NCBI GenBank assembly: GCA_947384955.1
Contig: CANDJC010000012.1
Location: forward strand, 1 to 53,158
Direction: 5' to 3'
Source: an uncultured Eubacterium sp.
GTDB lineage: Bacteria; Bacillota; Clostridia; Lachnospirales; Lachnospiraceae
DNA: 53,158 nt
In this document: one piece after another, positions 35,515 to 44,392 of the stretch
How positions within the stretch are numbered: position 1 is the first letter of the stretch
Layout: each line of letters opens with the position of its first letter
Notes under the pieces: model-generated
The model's input: the letters and a program-made list of their open reading frames with translations, nothing else
What the model was told of the DNA's origin: nothing
Database searches by the model: none
Program-made: the position numbers and the translations under genes

Positions 35515-35518
35515 ACAA

Positions 35519-36706
35519 ATGATAAATGCTGCATTTATTCCTGTCCGCGGAGGCAGCAAGTCTGTGCCGCTTAAAAATACAAAAGAGATTGCCGGACATC
35601 CTTTACTATACTGGACGGCAAAGGCAGCACAGGACTGTAAAGAGATTGACAGAATATATATAGCAACAGACTGTGATATTATCAGACAGGCTGCGGAATC
35701 TTTTGGCTTTTCAAAAATAAAAGTGACAGGCAGAAGCCCGGAGACGGCAACCGATACAGCATCGACAGAATCAGCAATGCTGGAATTCGCACAGGAGCAT
35801 GAATTTGATAATATAGTTTTGATACAGGCGACGTCACCCTTGCTGACGGCAGATGATTTAAACGGCGGTTTTCATGTTTTTTACAGAAATAATATAGACA
35901 GTGTTCTGTCTGTTGTTGTACAGAAAAGATTTTTATGGAAGTATAAAAACGGCATGGAAGCAGAGCCGTTAAACTATGATATTTATCACCGTCCTAGACG
36001 TCAGGAGTTTGAAGGATATCTTGTTGAGAATGGAGCTTTTTATATAACAGGCCGCAGCAGTCTTCTTTCATCACGCAGCAGGCTGTCAGGAAGAATTGGC
36101 GTTTATGAGATGCCGCCTGAAACTTATCTGGAAATTGATGAGCCGGATGACTGGGAAATTGTCAGCGAGCTGCTGAAAAGACGGGAACATTTTAAAAGAA
36201 AAAGCAGAAAAGATACGGATAAAGATATGAATCTGAACTATATTAAAATGTTTCTGACAGACTGTGACGGATGTCTGACAGATGGAGGAATGTATTATTC
36301 TGAATCGGGTGATGAGCTTAAAAAATTTAATACCAGAGATGGTTATGCATTTCAGATGCTTCGGGAGAAAGGTATTATTACAGGAATTATTACTGGAGAA
36401 GATCAAAAGCTTAACCTCCGCAGAGCAGAAAAAATGCAGCTGAATGAGATTATTTCAGGTTCGAAAGATAAGTTAGCGGATGTTCAAAAATTATGCTGTA
36501 AGTACGGTATTGAGCTTGAACAGGTAGCATATGTCGGCGATGATTTGAACGATATAGAAGTAATTAGAATGGCAGGATTTGGATGTGCTCCATCAGATGC
36601 CTGTGATGAAGTAAAAGAAGCTGCTGGTTATATCACATCGCAAAAAGGCGGACAGGGAGTTATCAGGGAAGCTGTTGATGTGCTGATGAAGGACAACAGA
36701 TTGTAA
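35519..36706 (+). CDS. neuA: Fusion of CMP-sialic-type cytidylyltransferase and KdsC-like HAD phosphatase
   Basis: A 395-residue two-domain protein. Residues 1-225 are an acylneuraminate cytidylyltransferase: IPVRGGSKSVPLKNTKEI, IYIATDCD, LIQATSPLLTADD and YLVENGAFYITGR. Residues about 240-395 are a KdsC/YrbI-type HAD phosphatase: FLTDCDGCLTDGG (motif I), GIITGEDQ and YVGDDLNDIEV. The same order occurs in animal CMP-sialic acid synthetases. The fused phosphatase suggests that the upstream synthase makes a phosphorylated ulosonic acid (for example a 9-phosphate) that is dephosphorylated before activation; this is inference. Confidence 0.93.
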   Translation: MINAAFIPVRGGSKSVPLKNTKEIAGHPLLYWTAKAAQDCKEIDRIYIATDCDIIRQAAESFGFSKIKVTGRSPETATDTASTESAMLEFAQEHEFDNIVLIQATSPLLTADDLNGGFHVFYRNNIDSVLSVVVQKRFLWKYKNGMEAEPLNYDIYHRPRRQEFEGYLVENGAFYITGRSSLLSSRSRLSGRIGVYEMPPETYLEIDEPDDWEIVSELLKRREHFKRKSRKDTDKDMNLNYIKMFLTDCDGCLTDGGMYYSESGDELKKFNTRDGYAFQMLREKGIITGIITGEDQKLNLRRAEKMQLNEIISGSKDKLADVQKLCCKYGIELEQVAYVGDDLNDIEVIRMAGFGCAPSDACDEVKEAAGYITSQKGGQGVIREAVDVLMKDNRL

Positions 36707-36756
36707 CAGAAGAGTATGTAGTTAAATTTGATGAAAAAGGGAGATAAAATTAAAGA

Positions 36757-37482
36757 ATGCCGAACGGGTGGAAAGATATATGGTGCACGAAACAGACTGT
36801 CTGTTCTGATAATGGAACGGATGAATTTGCCAGATTTTGTGAATTGAAAAAGGCGAATGGATTTGATGTGGCTGTAGGAAATGAAAAGCTGTATTTTGAA
36901 CTGTTTTATCAGGAATGGATGAGCTTCTTTCATAAGATTGCAGAACTTCTTGGGGAAGGTATAGGGGATATAAAAAGTGTCTATGAGGCAGGGTGTGGAA
37001 GCGGAGTAAATCTTTATATGTTTCAAAACCGTTTGCAATGTAAAACAGGAGGATGTGATTATTCACCGGCAATGGCTGAAAGCGCTAGAATCGTGACAGG
37101 ATGTGAAGATTTTAGATGCTGCAGTGCAGATGAAATATCCATTGAGCCACAGTATGATATTGTAATGGCAGAAAGTGTTTTTCAATATTTTGAATCACAT
37201 GTATACGCAGAAGAAGTTTTAAGAAAGATGATCAAAAAGAGCCGGAAAATAACGTATGTGGGAGAAATACATAATGCGGTTTATGAACAGGAACTTATGG
37301 AATGCAGAAGGAAATCAATTGACAATTATGAGACAAAGTATGAAGGACTTTCCAAGCTGTTTTTTTATAAAGAGTGGTTTCACAGGATTGCCAGTGATTA
37401 TGGAAGGAAAGTCGTTTATATGGATGTGAAAAATCCAGAGTATATTAATGCAAAATATTTATTCAACTGTTTTATATTTTAG
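36757..37482 (+). CDS. SAM-dependent methyltransferase
   Basis: A 241-residue class I methyltransferase. SVYEAGCGSGVNLYMF is SAM motif I, GGCDYSPAMAESAR the acidic loop after strand 2, and YDIVMAESVFQYFES the motif IV region. The N-terminus (NGWKDIW, CELKKANGFDVAVG) resembles methyltransferases of surface-sugar loci. An AAGGGAG site lies about 12 bases upstream. It is likely to methylate a sugar or sugar precursor; the target is unknown. Confidence 0.82.
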   Translation: MPNGWKDIWCTKQTVCSDNGTDEFARFCELKKANGFDVAVGNEKLYFELFYQEWMSFFHKIAELLGEGIGDIKSVYEAGCGSGVNLYMFQNRLQCKTGGCDYSPAMAESARIVTGCEDFRCCSADEISIEPQYDIVMAESVFQYFESHVYAEEVLRKMIKKSRKITYVGEIHNAVYEQELMECRRKSIDNYETKYEGLSKLFFYKEWFHRIASDYGRKVVYMDVKNPEYINAKYLFNCFIF

Positions 37483-37508
37483 AAGCGGACAGGAGGAAAC
37501 AATATAAT

Positions 37509-39335
37509 ATGCAAGCAATAATTCTGGCCGCGGGAATGGGAAAACGGCTGAAAGAACGAACACAAAGCAACACAAAATGCATGGTCAGAGTGAACCGGAC
37601 AACCTTGATAGAAAGAATGCTGCGACAGCTGGACAAAAGAAGTCTGTCGAGAATTATAATCGTAACCGGTTATGAAAGAAAGAAGCTGCAAGAGCATGTT
37701 AATATGATTGAAGTTAAAACACCGGTTATTTTTGTAGAAAATCCTATATATGATAAAACAAATAATATTTATTCTTTATCGCTTGCCAAAAAATACCTTC
37801 TTCAAGAAAATACTCTTTTGTTTGAATCAGACATTATATTTGAAGACGCTGTTCTGGATGAGATTATCAGAGACAAAAGAGATAGCCTGGCATTGGTAGA
37901 CAGATACGAATCCTGGATGGATGGAACCTGTGTCAGGCTGGATAGTCAGGACAGAATTACAGACTTTATATCCCGGAAAAATTTTGATTTTAAAAATACG
38001 GCTGGATGTTACAAAACAGTTAATATTTATAAGTTTAGCAGAGAATTTTCTGAAACATATTATGTACCGTTCTTGGAAGCGTACTTAAAAGCTCTTGGTG
38101 AAAATGAATATTATGAACAGGTACTCTGTGTAATCATCATGCTTGATGATGTGCAGATACGTGGAAAACGGCTGAATGGCCAGAGATGGTATGAAATTGA
38201 TGATGAGCAGGATCTGGATATCGCATCAGTAATTTTTTGTGATAATTCTGAAAGAGTTTCGAAGCTGGAAGAACGTTATGGAGGATATTGGAGATTTTCT
38301 GAATTGCTGGATTTCTGCTATTTGGTAAATCCTTATTATCCTCCGCAGAAGATGGTTGATGAAATGAAGGCATCGTTTGACAAAATGCTTATGCAGTATC
38401 CGTCTGGAATAAACATCAATTCGCTATTGGCGGCGAAAAATTTTAGTATCCGTAAGGAAAATATAGTGGTTGGGAATGGTGCTTCTGAATTGATCAGAGC
38501 TTTTATGAGCAGGCTTCAAGGAAAAACAGGATTTATCAGGCCGGCATTTGAAGAATACCTAAATAGATATGATTTAGATGATGCCGTGATTTTTGATGTG
38601 GGAGAGCGTGACTGCCGTTATACGGCAGATGATTTGATGGAATATTACAGAGGTACAGATATATCAGCGCTTGTGCTTGTAAATCCAGATAATCCTTCTG
38701 GCAATTATATTAAAAAAGCAGATATACAAAGGCTGGCGGACTGGTGTATGGAGCATGAAATAACGCTGCTTCTTGATGAATCATTTGCTGATTTTTCGGA
38801 GGAACCGGACAATACATGTATCCGTCAGAATATACTGGATGAGAACCCGTATCTATACGTGATGAAAAGTATATCAAAGTCGTATGGGGTTCCAGGATTG
38901 CGTATTGGGGTGCTGGCATCCGGTGATACAAAGATGATTGCTGAACTGAAGAAAGATGCTGCCATTTGGAATATAAATTCTTTTGCAGAATTTTATATGC
39001 AGATAGAAGAAAAATATATAAAAGAATATGCAAAAGCTATGGATAAATTCCGTCAAGAGAGAAAGAGATTTATCGAAGAACTAAACCAGCTGGAATATCT
39101 AAGGGTGCTGCCTACACAGGCTAATTTCGTAATGGCTGAACTGCAAAACGGTATGTCAGCGAAAGAACTGGTTTCTGATATTCTTATAAATTATAATATT
39201 CTGATTAAAGATCTGTCAAATAAAATGCAAGGAAGGCCTTTTATCCGCATTGCAATCAGGAACGAAGATGATAACAGAATTCTGGCTAAAGCTTTGAAAG
39301 TCTGTCTGAAAAAAGAAGAAAAGAAGGATGTGTAA
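37509..39335 (+). CDS. Fusion of LicC-like cytidylyltransferase and CobD/HisC-like PLP enzyme
   Basis: A 608-residue two-domain protein. The N-terminal ~235 residues are a nucleotidyltransferase of the LicC/PntC type: IILAAGMGKRLKERT, NTKCMVRVN, NPIYDKTNNIYSLSLA and LFESDIIFED. The C-terminal ~340 residues are a fold-type I PLP enzyme: VVGNGASELI, LVNPDNPSGNY, LLLDESFADF and ISKSYGVPGLRIG with the PLP lysine near residue 456. GNGA-ELI, DESFADF and VPGLR are closest to threonine-phosphate decarboxylase (CobD) and HisC. One reading is that it makes a phospho-amine and activates it as a CDP derivative for LicD. A perfect AGGAGG site precedes the ATG. It closes the locus. Confidence 0.85.
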   Translation: MQAIILAAGMGKRLKERTQSNTKCMVRVNRTTLIERMLRQLDKRSLSRIIIVTGYERKKLQEHVNMIEVKTPVIFVENPIYDKTNNIYSLSLAKKYLLQENTLLFESDIIFEDAVLDEIIRDKRDSLALVDRYESWMDGTCVRLDSQDRITDFISRKNFDFKNTAGCYKTVNIYKFSREFSETYYVPFLEAYLKALGENEYYEQVLCVIIMLDDVQIRGKRLNGQRWYEIDDEQDLDIASVIFCDNSERVSKLEERYGGYWRFSELLDFCYLVNPYYPPQKMVDEMKASFDKMLMQYPSGININSLLAAKNFSIRKENIVVGNGASELIRAFMSRLQGKTGFIRPAFEEYLNRYDLDDAVIFDVGERDCRYTADDLMEYYRGTDISALVLVNPDNPSGNYIKKADIQRLADWCMEHEITLLLDESFADFSEEPDNTCIRQNILDENPYLYVMKSISKSYGVPGLRIGVLASGDTKMIAELKKDAAIWNINSFAEFYMQIEEKYIKEYAKAMDKFRQERKRFIEELNQLEYLRVLPTQANFVMAELQNGMSAKELVSDILINYNILIKDLSNKMQGRPFIRIAIRNEDDNRILAKALKVCLKKEEKKDV

Positions 39336-39435
39336 TGACCGAATCGTGTTATCGGCGTAATCATAATAGTATTGCATTTTTCTGCCTTATCGAATATAAT
39401 TCAGTTCATACGGATTTCATAAGGAGATGAGACAC

Positions 39436-41125
39436 ATGCCCAGAACAGCCGGAATCGGAATACAGAATTTTGAAAAAATCATTACTATCCACAATTTCTA
39501 CGTAGACAAAACACTCTTTATCAAAGAATGGTGGGAAAGCCAGGATGAGGTAACGCTGATTACCCGCCCGAGAAGATTCGGCAAAACACTGAACTTAAAC
39601 ATGACAGAACGCTTTTTTTCTGTGGAATATGCCGGACAGGGAGAGATTTTTAAAGACCTGAATATCTGGAAGGAAGAAAAATACCGCAGGCTTCAGGGAA
39701 CATTTCCGGTTATCAGTCTTTCGTTTGCCCCGGTAAAAGGAACGGGAGATTTCAGACAGATGAAAAGGCTGCTGTGCCAGGTGATTGCCGGGTGCTGCAG
39801 CCATTATCAGTTTCTGCAGGAAGCGGGGCTGATGAACGAAAAAGAAAGGGAGTTTTTTTCGGCTGTTTCAAGGGATATGGACGATGATATTGCTGCGATG
39901 TCGCTGCATATGCTTTCAAAGCTGCTGATGCGGTACTATAATAAGAAGGTACTGATTTTTCTGGATGAATATGATACGCCGCTACAGGAAGCATATGTCT
40001 GCGGGTACTGGGATGAAGCGGCGGCGTTTTTAAGAAGTTTTTTGAATATTACATTTAAGACGAATCCGTATCTGGACCGGGCAGTTATGACAGGCATTAC
40101 CAGAATCAGTAAAGAGAGCATATTTTCTGATTTGAACAATCTGAGCGTAGTAACTGCAGGTTCTGATAAATACGCAGAAGCCTTTGGATTTACACAGGAA
40201 GAAGTTACGGCTGCGCTGCAGGAATACGGTCTGTCGGATATGGAAGAATGTGTCAGAGACTGGTATGACGGTTTTATATTTGGGACGAAGGAGGATATTT
40301 ATAATCCGTGGTCCATTATCAGTTTTCTAAATGAAAAGAAGCTGGCATGCTACTGGGCGAATACAAGCAGCAACGGACTTGTAAACAAGCTGGTACAGGA
40401 AGGAAGCAGGGATGTGAAAACTGCGATGGAAGACTTGCTTGCGGGCGGGACTATCTGCACGGGCATGGATGAACAGATAGTGTTCAGCCAGCTTGATGAA
40501 AATGAAAGCGCTGTATGGAGCTTTCTGCTGGCAGGCGGGTATCTGAAGGCAGTAAAACATACGTTTGACCCGGATACCGGAAATGAAAAGTATGTGCTGA
40601 AGCTGACGAATAAAGAAGTAAGGATGATGTTTTGCAGTATGATACAAGTCTGGTTTAAAGGCAGGGGGCCGGCATACAATGATTTCATCAGGGCGCTGTT
40701 ATCAGATGATAAAAAAGCAATGAATTATTATATGAATCAGGTTGCATTGAATACGTTCAGCAGCTTTGATACCGGGAACAGGCCTTCTGCTTTTGCTGAA
40801 CCAGAACAGTTTTATCATGGGTTTGTGCTCGGGCTGCTTGTGGAGCTTTCGGGCCGGTATGTGATGACTTCCAATCGGGAGAGCGGCTTTCGGACGTTAT
40901 GATGTGATGCTCAAACCGCTGAATGAAACGGATGATGCGGTAATTATAGAATTTAAAGTGCATGATAAGGAGGAGGAGAAAACGCTGGAGGATACGGCGA
41001 AAGCGGCGCTTCTTCAGATTGAAGAAAAACGTTATGCAGCAGCGCTTGAGGCGGAGGGGATTCCGGCCGGGCGCATTCGAAGGTATGGGTTTGCGTTTGA
41101 AGGGAAGAAGGTGCTGATTAAATGA
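39436..41125 (+). pseudogene. AAA-ATPase-like / PD-(D/E)XK nuclease-like gene, frameshifted
   Basis: The first frame (39436-40902) has an AAA-ATPase-like domain with RPRRFGKTLNLNM as the P-loop region and KVLIFLDEYDTPLQEAY as Walker B, typical of the large family that ends in a DUF1703 nuclease-like domain. It shifts at 40888-40891 (GGCTTTCGGACG); removing one base there gives [12 protein letters not shown] and continues in the next frame as [20 protein letters not shown] to the stop at 41125, the expected C-terminal nuclease core. The intact protein would be about 562 residues. AAGGAG is nine bases before ATG 39436. These genes are multicopy in gut anaerobes and are often broken; their function is unclear. 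Confidence 0.86.
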
Positions 41126-41141
41126 GATGTCAGCTTACAGG

Positions 41142-41179
41142 CCAGGCTGACCTGTTATCAGAAGTTCAGCCTGGTTTTT
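41142..41179 (+). terminator. Rho-independent terminator
   Basis: CCAGGCTGA (41142-41150) pairs with TCAGCCTGG (41166-41174), followed by TTTTT. It lies 17 bases after the frameshifted ATPase-like gene and stops rightward transcription. Confidence 0.88.
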
Positions 41180-41215
41180 AAATTTCCAAATGACAGGCAA
41201 TACAAATACAGCCGG

Positions 41216-41611
41216 TTATATTGTGCCCGTAAGATAAATTGGGTATTTTTGTGTCCAGATTTCGTCATAACACTGGGCGCCGATGCCATCAAAACGTATC
41301 CAGTATTCATCTAAATGATTACTTCCGTTGTTTCGTTTTACCAGCTCTTCAAAATTATAGCAGGACAGCCCCATGCCTTCCAGATAATCTGACAGCCACA
41401 TTGCATAATCCTGTACTACCCGTCTTCTGAAAAAATCATTCAAAGAACGGTAAGACATGCCAAATTCTTTCGGCTCCATTGGCCACCACTTCTGATTGCT
41501 TAAATCATGGCAGGATATCAGCTGGCGGTCTTTGATTTCAAATTCAAATAGTGCAAGGTTCTGGTGATACATCGTTCCCTTTAGGTTTTTAATGAAGTGT
41601 TCTTTTGACAT
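41216..41611 (-). CDS. Unrecognised 131-residue protein
   Basis: I do not recognise a characterised family. The protein is soluble, rich in aromatic residues, and reads like a compact globular domain (LALFEFEIKDRQLISCHDL, then SLNDFFRRRVVQDYAMWLSD). An AAGGAAG site lies nine bases upstream of the ATG, and codon use is like that of real genes. It is isolated between the ATPase-like remnant and the carbamate kinase operon, on the same strand as the latter but upstream-to-downstream separated from it by a terminator. Confidence 0.65.
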   Translation of the reverse strand: MSKEHFIKNLKGTMYHQNLALFEFEIKDRQLISCHDLSNQKWWPMEPKEFGMSYRSLNDFFRRRVVQDYAMWLSDYLEGMGLSCYNFEELVKRNNGSNHLDEYWIRFDGIGAQCYDEIWTQKYPIYLTGTI

Positions 41612-41709
41612 ATGAATCAGCTTCCTTTTATGATTTTCCCCTGTCTTTTTAAATTATTTTGAGTATAATCGAAAACAGCACTGGCTGCAAGAATTTTCGC
41701 AAAGAAAAT

Positions 41710-41751
41710 AAAACCGCCCTCGACAGCTCTGATGCTGTCTTCGGCGGTTTT
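41710..41751 (-). terminator. Terminator of the ygeX-ygeY-ygeW-carbamate kinase operon
   Basis: AAAACCGCC pairs with GGCGGTTTT around a second stem GACAGC/GCTGTC. Read leftward the stem is followed by a T-rich stretch (TTTTATTTTCTTT). It lies 45 bases after the carbamate kinase stop and probably works in both directions. Confidence 0.88.
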
Positions 41752-41795
41752 ATCATTTTTATACAGTACAGTCCGGTTCTTGCTGCGTCATGCGG

Positions 41796-42740
41796 CTATT
41801 TATGAAACATTGTCCCGGTTTTTCCCTGTATCGCATCTCTGGATTTTTCCAGCAGCGTTATCAAAGCGGTACGTCCCGGCTTCGAATCAGCGAAATCAAC
41901 CGCTGCTTCGACCTTCGGCAGCATAGAGCCTGCAGCGAAATGGCCTTCTTTTATATACTGCTCAGCTTCTTTGACAGATACATCTTCCAGCCATTTTTCA
42001 TCCGGCTTTCCAAAGTTCAGCGCCACTTTTTCCACAGCTGTTAAAATAATCAGATAATCCGCATCCAGCTCTTTTGCGAGCAGGCAGCTGGCGAAGTCTT
42101 TGTCAATCACGGCGCTTGCGCCTTTTAAATGATTGCCCTGTCTGGTAACCGGGATTCCGCCGCCGCCGCAGGCGATGACCAGATTGCCGGAATTTACCAT
42201 GGTGCGGATGGTGCCGATTTCAACGATTTCGACTGGTTTTGGGGAGGCAACGACACGGCGCCAGCCTCTCCCGGAGTCTTCCTTCATGACATAATGGAAA
42301 TTTTCTTCCATCATTTTTGCCTGTGCTTCGTCTACGAATTTGCCAATCGGTTTGGACGGCGACTGGAATGCCGGGTCGTTTTCGTCGACGCGTACCTGAG
42401 TAATCATGGTAGCTACCGGAATGTCGTCGATGCCGCGGTTCAGCAGTTCTTCACGCAGAGCGTTCTGTAGGTCGTAGCCGATGTAAGCCTGGCTCATGGC
42501 TACACAGACAGAAAGCGGTGTATTCGGCTGCTGTGCGTCTTCGTGGGTCAGGGCAATCATGGCATTGTTTACCATGCCGACCTGCGGGCCGTTGCCGTGC
42601 GCTACGACGACTTCGCAGCCTTCTTCGATTAAATCTACAATGGCTTTTGCTGTAATTTTGACGGCAGCCATCTGTTCCGGCAGTGTATTTCCAAGCGCAT
42701 TGCCGCCGAGGGCAATGACGATTCTTCTTTTTTCGGACAT
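41796..42740 (-). CDS. arcC: Carbamate kinase
   Basis: A 314-residue kinase that makes ATP from ADP and carbamoyl phosphate. IVIALGGNALG at the N-terminus, VVVAHGNGPQVGMVNN, VIACGGGGIPV and ALITLLEKSRDAIQGKTGT at the C-terminus are family motifs. AGGGGG lies nine bases before ATG 42740; the longer frame to 42803 has no site. As last gene after ygeX, ygeY and ygeW it matches YqeA/ArcC of the purine degradation cluster, where it would harvest energy from carbamoyl phosphate released by the transcarbamoylase-like enzyme. Confidence 0.95.
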   Translation of the reverse strand: MSEKRRIVIALGGNALGNTLPEQMAAVKITAKAIVDLIEEGCEVVVAHGNGPQVGMVNNAMIALTHEDAQQPNTPLSVCVAMSQAYIGYDLQNALREELLNRGIDDIPVATMITQVRVDENDPAFQSPSKPIGKFVDEAQAKMMEENFHYVMKEDSGRGWRRVVASPKPVEIVEIGTIRTMVNSGNLVIACGGGGIPVTRQGNHLKGASAVIDKDFASCLLAKELDADYLIILTAVEKVALNFGKPDEKWLEDVSVKEAEQYIKEGHFAAGSMLPKVEAAVDFADSKPGRTALITLLEKSRDAIQGKTGTMFHK

Positions 42741-42863
42741 ATGTGAAATCCCCCTGTAATGATTCAGAAAGGCCTGCGCGGAGTCTGCCAGTCTGGCATT
42801 CACTGTGCAGGCCGTAAGAAAAAGTAAAATAAACAGGCAAATGCTTTCGTCCTGCGTGTTATT

Positions 42864-44066
42864 TTATTTCAGTATTCTCGGAGTGCTCTTTTCTTCCAGC
42901 TTCTTTAAGATATCAGCCGGGTCTGCAAATTTTGCAAGGAAAATCATGGCAGCAATAATGTATGGCTTGAAGCTGGCTTCTTTGTAAAGCGGATTGCGGT
43001 AACGGTCAAATACGGAAGCGTCTACTTCGCCTTCTTCGCAGCTTACGCCGGTGATGTCAGCAGGCAGGCAGTGCATGTAAAGCGCTTTGCCGTCTTTGGT
43101 TGTTTTCATCAGTTCTTCGGTGCATGCCCAGTCTTTGTGCTGTGCATTCTGTGCAAGCAGTTCTTTTTCGAGCGCTTTGATGCCTTCGGTGTCGCCGTTT
43201 CCGTACAGCTCGGTACGTTTTTCCATTGCGGCGAACGGAGCCCAGCTCTTCGGATATACGATGTCTGCGTCTTTGAAGGCTTCTGCCATATTATTTGTCT
43301 TTGTAAAGGTACCGCCGGATTTCTTTGCATTTTCAGCAGCGACTGCTTCTACCTCCGGGAAGATTTCATAGCCTTCCGGATGTGCTAATACAACGTCCAT
43401 GCCGAAACGGCTCATCAGGCCGATGATTCCTTGCGGAACGGACAGCGGCTTGCCGTAAGACGGAGAGTAAGCCCATGTCATAGCGATTTTTTTGCCTTTT
43501 AAGTTTTCTACGCCGCCGAATTCGTGAATAATGTGCAGCATATCAGCCATTGCCTGTGTCGGGTGGTCGATATCGCACTGCAGGTTTACGAGGGTAGGCT
43601 TCTGCTCTAAGATGCCGTCTTTATTTCCCTGTGTCACAGCATCTACGACTTCATGCATGTATTTGTTGCCTTTGCCGATGTACATATCGTCGCGGATGCC
43701 GATGACGTCTGCCATAAAGGAAATCATGTTTGCGGTCTCGCGGACAGTTTCGCCGTGTGCAACCTGTGATTTGCCTTCGTCTAAGTCCTGTACCTCTAAG
43801 CCGAGCAGGTTGCAGGCAGAAGCGAAGGAGAAGCGGGTACGGGTGGAGTTGTCGCGGAATAAAGAAATTCCCAGGCCGCTTTCAAATACTTTGGTGGAAA
43901 TGTTGTTCTCACGCATAAAACGCAGCGCGTCTGCAACCGTAAAGACAGCTTCGATTTCATCGTCCGTCTTTTCCCATGTAAGGAAAAAATCCCCGTTATA
44001 CATTTCTTTGAAGTTTAAAGCGTTTAATTTGTCAATGTAATCCTGTAATGTTTTCATTGTTCCCAT
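42864..44066 (-). CDS. ygeW: YgeW-type transcarbamoylase-like protein
   Basis: A 400-residue member of the knotted aspartate/ornithine transcarbamoylase superfamily. The carbamoyl phosphate loop is DNSTRTRFSF (72-81), with VQDLDEGKSQVAHGETVRET, DIDHPTQAMADM and MHCLPAD further on. The extended insert and sequence correspond to YgeW, found with YgeX/YgeY. It probably runs in the phosphorolytic direction on a carbamoylated purine-ring fragment (inference from pathway). AGGAGG nine bases upstream fixes the start at 44066; the 60-codon upstream extension is not translated. Confidence 0.93.
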   Translation of the reverse strand: MGTMKTLQDYIDKLNALNFKEMYNGDFFLTWEKTDDEIEAVFTVADALRFMRENNISTKVFESGLGISLFRDNSTRTRFSFASACNLLGLEVQDLDEGKSQVAHGETVRETANMISFMADVIGIRDDMYIGKGNKYMHEVVDAVTQGNKDGILEQKPTLVNLQCDIDHPTQAMADMLHIIHEFGGVENLKGKKIAMTWAYSPSYGKPLSVPQGIIGLMSRFGMDVVLAHPEGYEIFPEVEAVAAENAKKSGGTFTKTNNMAEAFKDADIVYPKSWAPFAAMEKRTELYGNGDTEGIKALEKELLAQNAQHKDWACTEELMKTTKDGKALYMHCLPADITGVSCEEGEVDASVFDRYRNPLYKEASFKPYIIAAMIFLAKFADPADILKKLEEKSTPRILK

Positions 44067-44392
44067 AGTAAGAATCCTCCTATTATATAATGCAGTGTTT
44101 TTCTGTTCATGCCTAAAATGTGTGATGAGGCTGTTCCGTGCAATGTGAATCAGGTATATTTCTTCACATCTGTACTGAATCAGAATAACTGGCGGTTTCT
44201 GCTGCAATACAGATGGATTGTCTGGTTCAAGAGATAAAATAGTCAAATCAGCAGTTTTCGTTTAGCCGGCTATGCATTTGAGAAACCGGTATGCTTTATG
44301 TAAAATAACATGTGTTTTCTGTAAAAGGCATGTATTTTATATCAAATGGTATGTGTTTTATTTTAAATGTACGGTGCTGTCAGGTGCTTTTT
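44067..44392. other. Intergenic gap between ygeY and ygeW
   Basis: 326 bases without a gene. It contains short repeats of ATGTATTTTATAT/ATGTGTTTTAT type (about 44309-44360) and the ygeW ribosome binding site. A second promoter for ygeW-carbamate kinase may lie here, but I cannot point to one. Confidence 0.4.
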
